The translations under genes and the position numbers were made by a program. 64,000 nucleotides of DNA from Thermoplasmatota archaeon (GTDB taxonomy: Archaea > Thermoplasmatota > Penumbrarchaeia > Penumbrarchaeales > Penumbrarchaeaceae): NCBI GenBank assembly GCA_029762535.1, contig JARVGK010000012.1, positions 1-64,000 on the forward strand, in the 5' to 3' direction. Of the stretch, positions 1-8,523 are shown one piece after another. The notes under the pieces were generated by a model. The model did no database searches. It was not told where the DNA came from and saw only the letters and a list, made by a program, of their open reading frames with translations. Each line of letters starts with the position of its first letter. Within the stretch, counting starts at the first letter, position 1.

Positions 1-589
1 ACATCCGGTATTCGCTCGTCGGCTGTGTCTCGATCGTTAGAGGATCGGTAGCGTTGGGGACCATGACGATGTACGAGCCGTCCGGTCCGGTCGTCGTTCC
101 CTGATCGAAATAGGTCCTGTAAACGCTGTGGCCTTTAACGTTGACCTGTATCCCTGAAAGAACAATGCCGGTGAGGCGGTCCTTCACCGTTCCCCGAACG
201 GTATTGATGTTCGAGAGGGCGTTGCCCGATCTCAAATTGACCGATATCCTGTCATCAGGTCCCGCCTCGAACTCCTGATAATCGTGAGCTACGGAGTCGA
301 TCAGCAATCTCACGCTGCAAAGCCCCCAGTTGGAGGCGGTTATGGTGATGTCCACCATCCCCGAGGCGTTGGTCGAGAACATGGGTGAACTGTGGTAGCT
401 CCTGACGTTCTTGAACTGGATCTTGGCGTTCTCCACGGCCGCACCTTCGTGGTCCGTGACGGTTATGGTCGCTACAGCATCATGGTAGGAGATTATCGGC
501 TCTCCGCGATGGGATCCAGACCCCATCATGCTCATCGACGGTATCACAAGCAGTAGCGCTAACGTGATCATTATCATCCTTTTCATCAT
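1..589 (-). CDS. Partial secreted protein with carboxypeptidase-regulatory-like domain (C-terminus off the left edge)
   Basis: The frame opens at an ATG at 589 and stays open to base 1, so about 196 N-terminal residues are present and the stop is missing. Residues 1 to about 22 form a signal peptide (MMKRMIMITLALLLVIPSM). The mature part starts with a beta-rich segment, then a module around residues 130-190 with the NTVRGTVKDRLTG opening and a TTTGPDGSYIVMVPN loop, which are the hallmarks of the carboxypeptidase-regulatory-like (transthyretin-fold) domain. It lies directly downstream of the large surface protein at 679-4614 on the same strand but has its own TATA element. Likely an exported or surface-anchored structural protein; no catalytic residue is visible. 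Confidence 0.8.
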   Translation of the reverse strand, partial: MMKRMIMITLALLLVIPSMSMMGSGSHRGEPIISYHDAVATITVTDHEGAAVENAKIQFKNVRSYHSSPMFSTNASGMVDITITASNWGLCSVRLLIDSVAHDYQEFEAGPDDRISVNLRSGNALSNINTVRGTVKDRLTGIVLSGIQVNVKGHSVYRTYFDQGTTTGPDGSYIVMVPNATDPLTIETQPTSEYRM

Positions 590-630
590 ATCATGACCCC
601 ACATGGTTCGTACTTCTATCGATTATACTG

Positions 631-642
631 CTCATATATAAA
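631..642 (-). promoter_or_regulatory. TATA-box promoter of the partial gene at 1-589
   Basis: On the minus strand the bases read TTTATATATGAG. The centre is about 47 nt before the ATG at 589, so with the usual archaeal TATA-to-start distance of about 25 nt the leader would be about 20 nt. The upstream gene ends at 679, so this is an independent promoter. Confidence 0.5.
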
Positions 643-678
643 TCCAATCTATCGGATGCATGTTCTGGACCTATGGCA

Positions 679-3600
679 TCATTCCTCGGCCTTCATGAGG
701 GAGCGCTTCTTTCCCCTTAACACGAGGATGAGGACGATTATCAACATTAGAAGGAAAACGACCAGCGCGAAGCAGCCGATCCCGCAGTATGCCAGGTAGC
801 TGGGACCTTTTGAGGCGCCCCTTTCCGGAGTCCTGAGGTTCCCGTTGAAGGACTCATACCCCTGCATGGGATCCCCGCCGGACCTGTCGGAGAAATGATA
901 GGAGTATTCCACGTCGTATTCGAAATTGTCACCTGGTATCATAAGTTCGTATCTTCCCGGATCCCCTTCGATGATCTTGAAGGATCCCACACCGGATATG
1001 ACAACGTAGATATCCAGACCGGCTCCGCCCTGGACCGATACGTCCCAATCCTTGTTCTTCAAAACGGTCACAACAGCGGAGGTGATGTGCCACGTACCGG
1101 GCGGAAGAGCGGGTTCCTCCGGGGTTCTGAAGGTCCCGGAAAGGATAGGTGCCAGGTCCTCTCCATCAGAGGCGTTCGAGAAATGATAGGAGTACAGAGC
1201 GTCCCAGGCGAAGTTCGTCCCGGGGATCAGGGCCGAGTAAGAGCCGGGATCCCCCTCGGAGACCGGGAACGACCCGATCCCCTGGATGATGATGTACACA
1301 TCCATAGCTTCTCGGCCAAAGACGTTCACTGAAACGTTCTTATGATCGTTCACCCCCACATACGCCGAGTAGATCTCCCACAGAAGGATACCCTCCCCCG
1401 TCGTGAAGCTCCATGATAGGCCTTCCCCTTGCCACAAGGGATAGCCCTCGACCGATATCACCGTCGGTCCGATGATAACACTATAAGTCGTATTCGGTAG
1501 GAACAGGTCATGGTCGATCCTGACGGTCCTCCCATCTTGGTCATCAATGTATTGTATGGTGGCGTTCTCCAGTTCCGGATCGATGATAATGGCTCCCTGC
1601 AAAGAGGCGATGTTGACGGCGTGGGAGAAACCTATTAATACGGGGGCATCCAACGAGATGCCCGAACCTTTCGGCGAGTAGTTGGTGATGTTCAGGTATT
1701 CCGAGGGAGTTGTGACCATGTACTCGAGCTGCGCCTCCATGCTGGCGGATATCTCCTCGAGGCTTATGTTCACCTCCTGAACCACGTAGCCGGACCTGAC
1801 CCCGTCCACGAACGACAGGTGCTCCGGTGGGGAGACCTTGAGGACGTGATCGCCGAAAGGAATGTTCTCGAGGACCAGATTTCCCTCATCGTCCGTTGTT
1901 CCAGCAGCGAGGAATGCTTCGTCTCCATCGTTGACCTCGACGAGGGCCTGCGGGATCCCGTCCGCGAAGGGTCCGCCGCTGCCGGTCACCTTCAGAGAAA
2001 CGTCCCCAGTTGACCTGTTCGAGAGGACGATGCTTAGATCCTTCTCTTCCCATCCGTCGACCGTGAAAGGATCGGAAACGTAGCGATCATAGATGTCGGA
2101 CCTGGCCACGACGATCCTGTATGTCCCGGCAGGTGCCATGAACTGCACCCCGCCATCGGAGTCCGTCTCCTGTATTCCGAACTCGACGTGATCGGATCCC
2201 TCCTGTAGCTCGAGCGTGACCATGGCGCCTGCCACGGACATTCCGAGGAGATCCCCGACATGCACACTTATGAGCGATCTCGGAACGAGATAGAGCATCA
2301 GGTCATCGACGTCGGTCAGGACCTCGATCCCGATGGAATCGTAAAGCGTATCGTTGCCGTAATGGATGGTGAAGTTGCCCGGATAGAGGTGAAGGGCGAA
2401 CTCTCCGTTCTCACCAGTCGTGTTCCATGCGATCTCGAAATCCGGATGCTCGTCGTCAACGACATAAACGTATCCCTCAACGGGATCCGAGTCCTCGTCA
2501 AGGAGGGTTCCGTTCACCCAAAGGCTGAACTCCGGGACGGGCATCAGATATATGTCGTGATCGATAGCTCTCGTCCCCCTCATCTCGAAGCGCTCGTTGA
2601 CCGGGAAATAGCCCTCCTTGTATGCGTGCAGGAACGTGGTGTCCTTCCCCCATACGCGGTAGAAGCCCTCATGTGAGGAGCGAACGTTCATCTGATGGAT
2701 AGGGGCCGCCCTCACGTCGTAGCTCATCATGTTCCCGTCGTATGCCTCCAGCAATCTTACGGAGTAGGTCTCGATGTTGACGTTCTTCAGATCCTCTCCG
2801 GTCCTGGCGTCGAGAACGCTCCCGTGAATTGGCTCGAGCGGACCGGTCCTGTATGCTGTTATATCGGGAAGCGATCCGCCGGTCCCATCGAGGTCGAAAC
2901 TGGTCAGGGGTATGCTCCAGCGACCCCGCTCGTAATACGTGCCCTGATATGTGAACAGTTCAACGGGGCCGATCCCCTGATGGAACCTCAGGATCCCGTC
3001 CTGGTCCGTCATCAGAGTGTTCCACGTCTCCGGGTCCGAGGTCCATATATAGAACGTCGAGAAGGGCACGGGATCCCCTTTTCCATCGACGATCCTGACG
3101 CTGTAGGTATTCTTCACCTCCGGCGGCCAGCCGAGATCGTATCTGGTCAGGGGGATCTCGAGGTCGGGGTTGAGGCCTTCCTTTATAGTGACATTTTCGA
3201 GTACCGCGCTTCCAAGCGAACCTATCACTTCGATGAACCTGTACGTGCCCGCAGGGACCTCGCCGGTGAAGACGCCTGTGGTGTTCGTCTGCTTGTAGAA
3301 ATATATCCATCGTCCTTCATCGGACTCTCCATCCCCGGAGATATATGCAGGAACGGAGAATCCTGTCTCCGGGTCTATCGGCGTCATCGTTATGGACCCG
3401 ACCTTATGTGGTATCGCCTCCGCCTTTTTCAGGGTCACGTTGAGCGTTTGGGTCTCCGGATCGACCTTGATGTACCTTGCTTCATATCCGAACTTATTGA
3501 AATCGATCTCCACCTGAGCATCGGTGGGGATCCCAACCTGCGCCTTGCCTCCTGCGTCCGTGCTGGTACTGCCGCGCACGTGATCTCCATCGATATAGTG

Positions 3601-4614
3601 TATATACGAGACATAGACGTCCTGCAACGGGGATGTGTCGTTCCATACCTCCACTTTCAATAACGAGAGATCGGGAATGCCCACTGGTATCTCGATGTTC
3701 GTGGGGACCGTCGATGGGAATATAGAGGATTCGAAGCGGATGGTGCAGTTGTTTCCCATCGGGTAGGACCTCTGAAGGATGTATTCCCCCGGACCGAGAC
3801 CGACGTCGAAAGCGCCGGTTACGTCCGGTTCGAACGAATACCAGTAACTGTAGGAGTGGTCGAGCTCCGTTTGGTATCCCCTGATATCCATATAGCCTCC
3901 GAGGAGTAATTCATCGCTCTTTTTGTCCAGGAACGATATCGTTGAGTTCTCGGAAGCTGAGTATTTCGGCGTGAGGTCAAGGTCGAGAGTGTAATCCCTC
4001 TGTCCCGATATGAACACCAGGTTCGCCGAGAGCCCGAAATGGTCGCTGTTATGAGCGTATAACGAGAAGGACCTTGAGGAATTAGGGAAATCGATGGCGT
4101 ATCTGCCGTCCGCCCCCGTGGTCGTCGATCTGGAGAAGGAGTTTCCGATCGGGTTCTGGCCGTAAAGGGTGACGGAAGCTGACTGTATCGGAAGGCCGGT
4201 GGACTTGTCGGTTATCCTCCCGTTGATGTTGTTGATATCCGGGTCGGGATCTCGGATAGAGATGTTGGCATAGTATACCCCGTCCGGTTCGATGAAGATA
4301 TGATGATAGTCAAGCAACTTGTAGTGGTTCGTCATTACAAAGAACCTGACGGGGCCCCACATCCCCGGGAGAAGATCGAACTTCACCTCTCCCCCCTCGT
4401 CCGTCGTCAGCGTAAGACCGTTCCCGTTCTTTAGATGTGACGCAGAAACGTACAGGTCCTTGCCAGGCGTCCCGTTCGTATGCGTCACGTTCACGTAAAC
4501 GGTGGCATTGTGGTAAATGGTCATCAGCCGGGTCGGATCCGATGATGCGACGATCCCGGTAAAAATGCTCATGATAAAGAGCGCGCTCAGCAGAAAGGCT
4601 CCAGTTCTCCTCAT
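679..4614 (-). CDS. Large cell-surface protein with carboxypeptidase-regulatory-like repeats, Big_5-like domain and C-terminal membrane anchor
   Basis: The 1311-residue product has a signal peptide (residues 1-23, MRRTGAFLLSALFIMSIFTG) and many N-glycosylation sequons. Several carboxypeptidase-regulatory-like modules follow, for example NNINGRITDKSTGLPIQSAS and later a TGADGRY loop. Residues about 980-1070 look like a bacterial Ig-like (Big_5/SbsA) domain, with FSHAVNIASLQGAIIIDPEL and a LPNTTYSVII strand. Two related C-terminal repeats follow (VYIIIQGIGSFPVSEGDPG and VYVVISGVGSFKIIEGDPG). One transmembrane helix at about 1272-1299 and a short basic tail (RGKKRSLMKAEE) anchor it. The whole plan matches the 1319-residue protein at 39648-43607, so the two are paralogues. 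Probably an envelope or adhesion protein; no enzyme motif is visible. Confidence 0.85.
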   Translation of the reverse strand: MRRTGAFLLSALFIMSIFTGIVASSDPTRLMTIYHNATVYVNVTHTNGTPGKDLYVSASHLKNGNGLTLTTDEGGEVKFDLLPGMWGPVRFFVMTNHYKLLDYHHIFIEPDGVYYANISIRDPDPDINNINGRITDKSTGLPIQSASVTLYGQNPIGNSFSRSTTTGADGRYAIDFPNSSRSFSLYAHNSDHFGLSANLVFISGQRDYTLDLDLTPKYSASENSTISFLDKKSDELLLGGYMDIRGYQTELDHSYSYWYSFEPDVTGAFDVGLGPGEYILQRSYPMGNNCTIRFESSIFPSTVPTNIEIPVGIPDLSLLKVEVWNDTSPLQDVYVSYIHYIDGDHVRGSTSTDAGGKAQVGIPTDAQVEIDFNKFGYEARYIKVDPETQTLNVTLKKAEAIPHKVGSITMTPIDPETGFSVPAYISGDGESDEGRWIYFYKQTNTTGVFTGEVPAGTYRFIEVIGSLGSAVLENVTIKEGLNPDLEIPLTRYDLGWPPEVKNTYSVRIVDGKGDPVPFSTFYIWTSDPETWNTLMTDQDGILRFHQGIGPVELFTYQGTYYERGRWSIPLTSFDLDGTGGSLPDITAYRTGPLEPIHGSVLDARTGEDLKNVNIETYSVRLLEAYDGNMMSYDVRAAPIHQMNVRSSHEGFYRVWGKDTTFLHAYKEGYFPVNERFEMRGTRAIDHDIYLMPVPEFSLWVNGTLLDEDSDPVEGYVYVVDDEHPDFEIAWNTTGENGEFALHLYPGNFTIHYGNDTLYDSIGIEVLTDVDDLMLYLVPRSLISVHVGDLLGMSVAGAMVTLELQEGSDHVEFGIQETDSDGGVQFMAPAGTYRIVVARSDIYDRYVSDPFTVDGWEEKDLSIVLSNRSTGDVSLKVTGSGGPFADGIPQALVEVNDGDEAFLAAGTTDDEGNLVLENIPFGDHVLKVSPPEHLSFVDGVRSGYVVQEVNISLEEISASMEAQLEYMVTTPSEYLNITNYSPKGSGISLDAPVLIGFSHAVNIASLQGAIIIDPELENATIQYIDDQDGRTVRIDHDLFLPNTTYSVIIGPTVISVEGYPLWQGEGLSWSFTTGEGILLWEIYSAYVGVNDHKNVSVNVFGREAMDVYIIIQGIGSFPVSEGDPGSYSALIPGTNFAWDALYSYHFSNASDGEDLAPILSGTFRTPEEPALPPGTWHITSAVVTVLKNKDWDVSVQGGAGLDIYVVISGVGSFKIIEGDPGRYELMIPGDNFEYDVEYSYHFSDRSGGDPMQGYESFNGNLRTPERGASKGPSYLAYCGIGCFALVVFLLMLIIVLILVLRGKKRSLMKAEE

Positions 4615-4693
4615 TATACTACCCCATCCGATAGGACAGTGTAACCTTGGAAGATGTATATCAAATTTTAGAGTAAAATCAAGGCCTGTTCCA

Positions 4694-5206
4694 TCATGCC
4701 TTCTTCCAGGGGCAGTCCCTGGACTGGGGGCATGTACTGCATCCTTTGTGCCTCGCTGAAATAGGCAGCCAGACGAAGGCGACGAGAATGAATACTACCA
4801 TGGCAAGGACCAGTGGCAGGTCCAGCGGGGGATATCTAAAATCGAGGCATGCGATCCCCGCCCCGAGCGGTAGGAACCATTGTATCGCCACGGACCAGAT
4901 ATGTTTCTTAAAGGCCGTTTTGAAGGGTATGTCCCTCCTTCTGTCGAACATCCTTGCCGAGAGTATTCCATAACCGCTCGGGCAGCCCATCGAACCGTAT
5001 CCGAAGCATCTGGTGCATATGTTGTAGAGAAAGTACAGCATGGAGGATGCGGCGACCAGCGCGTAAACCGGAGCGAGAAGGATGTGACACATCCCGAATA
5101 TGACCACGCCCAGGACCAACGTGATCATGTGCGGTATGGAATGGACCAGCCTACCGGACGCTCCTATCGCCATTTTTCGATCGGCACGACCGTCCGAGGC
5201 CATCAT
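4694..5206 (-). CDS. Membrane protein with two cysteine-rich motifs, translationally coupled to the surface protein upstream
   Basis: I take the start at the ATG at 5206, which overlaps the stop of the preceding gene as ATGA; a second ATG at 5203 is the alternative and sits better spaced from GGAGG. The longer frame upstream is only the shadow of the neighbour. The product of about 170 residues has about four hydrophobic segments. A conserved-looking motif (CTRCFGYGSMGCPSGYG) lies after the second one, and the C-terminus ends CSTCPQSRDCPWKKA. The clustered cysteines suggest metal binding or disulfides. I do not recognise the family. The coupling implies it is made together with the FG-GAP/PKD protein, whose cytoplasmic tail is a zinc ribbon. 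Confidence 0.75.
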   Translation of the reverse strand: MMASDGRADRKMAIGASGRLVHSIPHMITLVLGVVIFGMCHILLAPVYALVAASSMLYFLYNICTRCFGYGSMGCPSGYGILSARMFDRRRDIPFKTAFKKHIWSVAIQWFLPLGAGIACLDFRYPPLDLPLVLAMVVFILVAFVWLPISARHKGCSTCPQSRDCPWKKA

Positions 5207-8200
5207 TCCTCCCCTTTTGCGCAGCTGGGGCATCTGTAGGCGTCGAAGTCCTGATCGCGCTCCATGACGGAACCGCACTCGGGGCATATGTTATCCTCGA
5301 CGTCCTCTTTCGCCCTTTTTGAGAACAGCAGGAACGAGACCGCAAGCACCACGATAACCATCAATACGGCGAGGCCCAGGAGGAGCGCTATGAGGTAAGG
5401 GAACCCCTTTTCCGGAGGATCCTCCGGCTCTGGACCGAGGGGATCGTCCACGGGTGCCCTCGGGATCGGCCCCGTAGTATAGGTCACGCTGCCATCGTCC
5501 CTCACCCACACCTGGAATGGGGAAATGACTTCCTCTCCTTCGATGGAGGCGGAAACCGTGTAGTTCCCGGGAGGGACCCCCTGGGAGAACAGCACGTTCC
5601 CGGAGGCGTCCGTGATCGCCGAGAAGGAAAGGGAGCCAGACGTCAACGTGACCCTCGCCCCCTGCATGGGTACGCCGTCCTCGTAGAGGAACGGACCGAT
5701 GGCAGGGGTCACGTTCTCGGGTTCCTCGGGGGGAGGGTCCGGTAAAGCCATGACGGTCACGTTCACCATATCGGGAGGGCTTGATGCCCCCTCGTCGTCC
5801 ACCACGACCAGGGTGAAGGAGTAGGGTCCGGGCGATGCAGGGGTGAAGTAGGGATGGGCGCCATCGCTATCATATATTTCCACTTCATGGGTCGTGCAGT
5901 TCCAGATGTAGAAGTCTATCGCCCCGTCCGGATCGAAGCTCGCGGATCCGTCCAGAAGAACGGTCTCCGAAACGTTCACGGTCATGTCCCGCCCGGCGTT
6001 GGCGACGGGAGGCTCGTTCACGTGAACCGCGAGTATCGTCACGCGCACTGTATCGTTCTTCGACCAGGCGGAGAGATTGTCCATGACCCTCAGGGAGAAT
6101 AAATAGATGTCAGGGTCTTCGAGGACGATCGATGGGGAGGAAGTGTTGGCGTTCGTCAGGACCATGTCCTGATGGCTTATGCAACTCCAGTCCCATGTGA
6201 CGATGTGTCCGTCCAGGTCGTAGCTGCCGCTGCCATCCAACTCCACCATGTCTCCCTCGTAATGGACGGAATCGTAGCCTGCATCCGCGGTGGGAGGCAG
6301 GTTCTCGCCAGGTCTTACGACGGTGACATGCACCTCGGAGGGTTCACTGAGAGTGAGGTTGTCGTCCATCACGATGAGCGAGAAGCCGTAGGTCCCCGCC
6401 TCCAGTGGTATGAAGCTCGGCGTGGCGGTGGTCCTGTTGAACATCTCGATATCATGCGTATCACACGTCCAGTTGAACTCTATTATGGTCCCGTCCGGGT
6501 CGTAGCTCCCGGTCCCGTTCAGGGTGATGGTGGTGTTCAACACCCCTGCAAAGGATTTTCCCGCACGAGCGACGGGGGGTTCGTTGGGTTTAATCACCTG
6601 GATGGATACCTCATCGGTGGTATTGGACCATTTCCCGAAGCTGTCCTTCACGGAAAGGGTTAGGATGTATTCTCCCGGCACATCCGGAACGAAGTAAGGG
6701 GTGCTCACTTTGTCAGAAGGGGACAGGCTCCCGTCCCTGATGAGGGATCCCGGCGGATACGAGGTCACGTTCCAGTCGAAAAGGACGTCGTGCCCGTCCG
6801 GGTCGTAGCTCCCGGTCCCGTTCAGGTGAACGGTATGTCCCAGCATCACGCTGGTGTCGTTCCCGGCATCCGGCACGGGGGCGGTGTTGGTCCCCGAGAC
6901 GGTTATCGTCGCCTCGTCGCCTTTGTTGGACCATTTGTCTTTGCCGTCCCTAACCGCAAGCGTGATATTGAATATCCCTTCCGCATCCAGGGTAAGTTTG
7001 ACGCTGGCGTTCTGGTCATTGGGGGAAAAGGATGCGTCGTCCAGAGCGGATGCGCCGGGTTTTCGCGTCAGGTTCCAGTTGTAGCTCAGCAGGGTCCCGG
7101 TCGGATCCCCGGAGGGCGCATCCTCGGGGTCCGATGAAGTGGTCCCCGAAAGGTAGATCGGGGATCCAAGCACGGCACTGCCTCCTCCCGATATCCTTGG
7201 CTTCGGTGGCTCGTTCGCGGTGTCGATGATGGTGAAGTTGGATCGGTACACCTTGACCCCGGATCCCCACGTCGACCCGGCGATGTCCAGCACACCGTCG
7301 TTGTCGAAGTCCAGGAAGGCCGCCCCGACGTACGTCCCGGTCGTTGGCAGTCCCTTGTCAGTGACCTGGGTGAAACGGAAATTGGTACCCTGGGCGACGG
7401 TTCCATTGCCCAGAAACAGATGGAGTCCCCTGCTCTGTTTCGGGGCCAGTAGGTCCAGGTCGCCGTCGCCGTCGATGTCCTTGAAGGTTATCTGGAAAAA
7501 ACGGCTGGAGCCGAGCGCGCTCGGCAGGTTGGAGGACACATCGGTCCACGTGAAGGAAGTTCCCGTAGTGCCGCCGCCGTTGCCCAGCAGCAGTTTCAAT
7601 CCTCCGTTCGATCGCGAGAATAGAATGTCCACATTGCCGTCGTTGTCCACGTCACCCAGGACGACACTGTCCACGTTCCCGCTCTGATAGGTGCTCGGAA
7701 GGCTCGATGACCTGTCCGTCCATCCGTTGCCCGCAGCGTTCTGTGTATAGATCTTTAGCCCCGCACTGCTGTAGCTGCCGGCGGCAAGGTCGGGCAGCCC
7801 GTCGTTGTTGATATCGGCGATATCTATACCGGTGTACTCGCCGGTCGTCGGCAGGCCGTTGGAGTTCGCCGTCCATGTTATGGGGGAGGATCCCGATCCA
7901 TAATAGACCTTGATCCCCTTCGTGTCCCGGTTCGAGTGCGTGAAGGCGATGTCCAGTCCGGGGCCCTTGGTGAAGTTCAGCACCTTGAGGTCGTTGACGT
8001 TTCCGCTGGTGTAAGGCGAGGTTATTCCCGTCGTGGACCACGATCCGGAGGAATACTCCCAAGCGCCGACGCCCCTGATCGTCCCGGAGTAGGATCCCCA
8101 TCCCTCATTGCCAGCATACAGTTCTATCTTTCCGTCCCCGTCCGCATCGGCAAAGGCCACGCCGCCCCAGGAATCGGAGGTGGGAAGGCCAGTGGAGGCT

Positions 8201-8469
8201 GACTGCCATGTCCCGTTCCCGAACCCTCTGTAAACGTAGAGTCCCTGGGTGTTGGCGGAGCCGTAATCGTCCCCCCCGAAGGCCATATCCTCATTACCGT
8301 CACCGTCCGCGTCAGCATGGGCGATGGCATTGTAATCCCCGGATGTGGGCAGGTTCTTCATATGACCCGTCTCGAAGCTGTTGATGGTGACGGTCCTGTC
8401 CCCCAGGACCTGTGTGAGAGGAAGGAAAAGGGCGATCGTCATCAAAGATATCACGGCGATCCGTTTCAT
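5203..8469 (-). CDS. Surface protein: FG-GAP/VCBS propeller, five PKD domains, membrane anchor and cytoplasmic zinc ribbon
   Basis: The start is the ATG at 8469, nine bases after GGAGG; the in-frame TTG at 8478 would leave the SD too close. The product is 1088 residues. Residues 1-23 are a signal peptide. Residues about 20-415 hold FG-GAP/VCBS repeats with DADGDGNEDMAFGG, DINNDGLPDLAAG and DIDGDGDLDLLAP, calcium-binding loops of integrin-type propellers. Five PKD domains (about 420-905) repeat the form GTGSYDPDG. One carboxypeptidase-like module follows, with a transmembrane helix at about 1028-1050. After it comes a zinc ribbon (CPECGSVMERDQ..YRCPSC). A zinc ribbon inside the cell on a secreted propeller is unusual and suggests signalling or recruitment across the membrane; that role is an inference. 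Confidence 0.85.
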   Translation of the reverse strand: MKRIAVISLMTIALFLPLTQVLGDRTVTINSFETGHMKNLPTSGDYNAIAHADADGDGNEDMAFGGDDYGSANTQGLYVYRGFGNGTWQSASTGLPTSDSWGGVAFADADGDGKIELYAGNEGWGSYSGTIRGVGAWEYSSGSWSTTGITSPYTSGNVNDLKVLNFTKGPGLDIAFTHSNRDTKGIKVYYGSGSSPITWTANSNGLPTTGEYTGIDIADINNDGLPDLAAGSYSSAGLKIYTQNAAGNGWTDRSSSLPSTYQSGNVDSVVLGDVDNDGNVDILFSRSNGGLKLLLGNGGGTTGTSFTWTDVSSNLPSALGSSRFFQITFKDIDGDGDLDLLAPKQSRGLHLFLGNGTVAQGTNFRFTQVTDKGLPTTGTYVGAAFLDFDNDGVLDIAGSTWGSGVKVYRSNFTIIDTANEPPKPRISGGGSAVLGSPIYLSGTTSSDPEDAPSGDPTGTLLSYNWNLTRKPGASALDDASFSPNDQNASVKLTLDAEGIFNITLAVRDGKDKWSNKGDEATITVSGTNTAPVPDAGNDTSVMLGHTVHLNGTGSYDPDGHDVLFDWNVTSYPPGSLIRDGSLSPSDKVSTPYFVPDVPGEYILTLSVKDSFGKWSNTTDEVSIQVIKPNEPPVARAGKSFAGVLNTTITLNGTGSYDPDGTIIEFNWTCDTHDIEMFNRTTATPSFIPLEAGTYGFSLIVMDDNLTLSEPSEVHVTVVRPGENLPPTADAGYDSVHYEGDMVELDGSGSYDLDGHIVTWDWSCISHQDMVLTNANTSSPSIVLEDPDIYLFSLRVMDNLSAWSKNDTVRVTILAVHVNEPPVANAGRDMTVNVSETVLLDGSASFDPDGAIDFYIWNCTTHEVEIYDSDGAHPYFTPASPGPYSFTLVVVDDEGASSPPDMVNVTVMALPDPPPEEPENVTPAIGPFLYEDGVPMQGARVTLTSGSLSFSAITDASGNVLFSQGVPPGNYTVSASIEGEEVISPFQVWVRDDGSVTYTTGPIPRAPVDDPLGPEPEDPPEKGFPYLIALLLGLAVLMVIVVLAVSFLLFSKRAKEDVEDNICPECGSVMERDQDFDAYRCPSCAKGEE

Positions 8470-8523
8470 TCTATACAACCTCCGGTAGGAGAGCTGTGAT
8501 GAGAGACGGTATTAGATAATCTT

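Noticed and set aside
2695-3663. Open frame of 322 codons on the plus strand inside the first large surface-protein gene
   Set aside because: It is a shadow of the 1311-residue gene; no signal peptide, SD or domain is visible.
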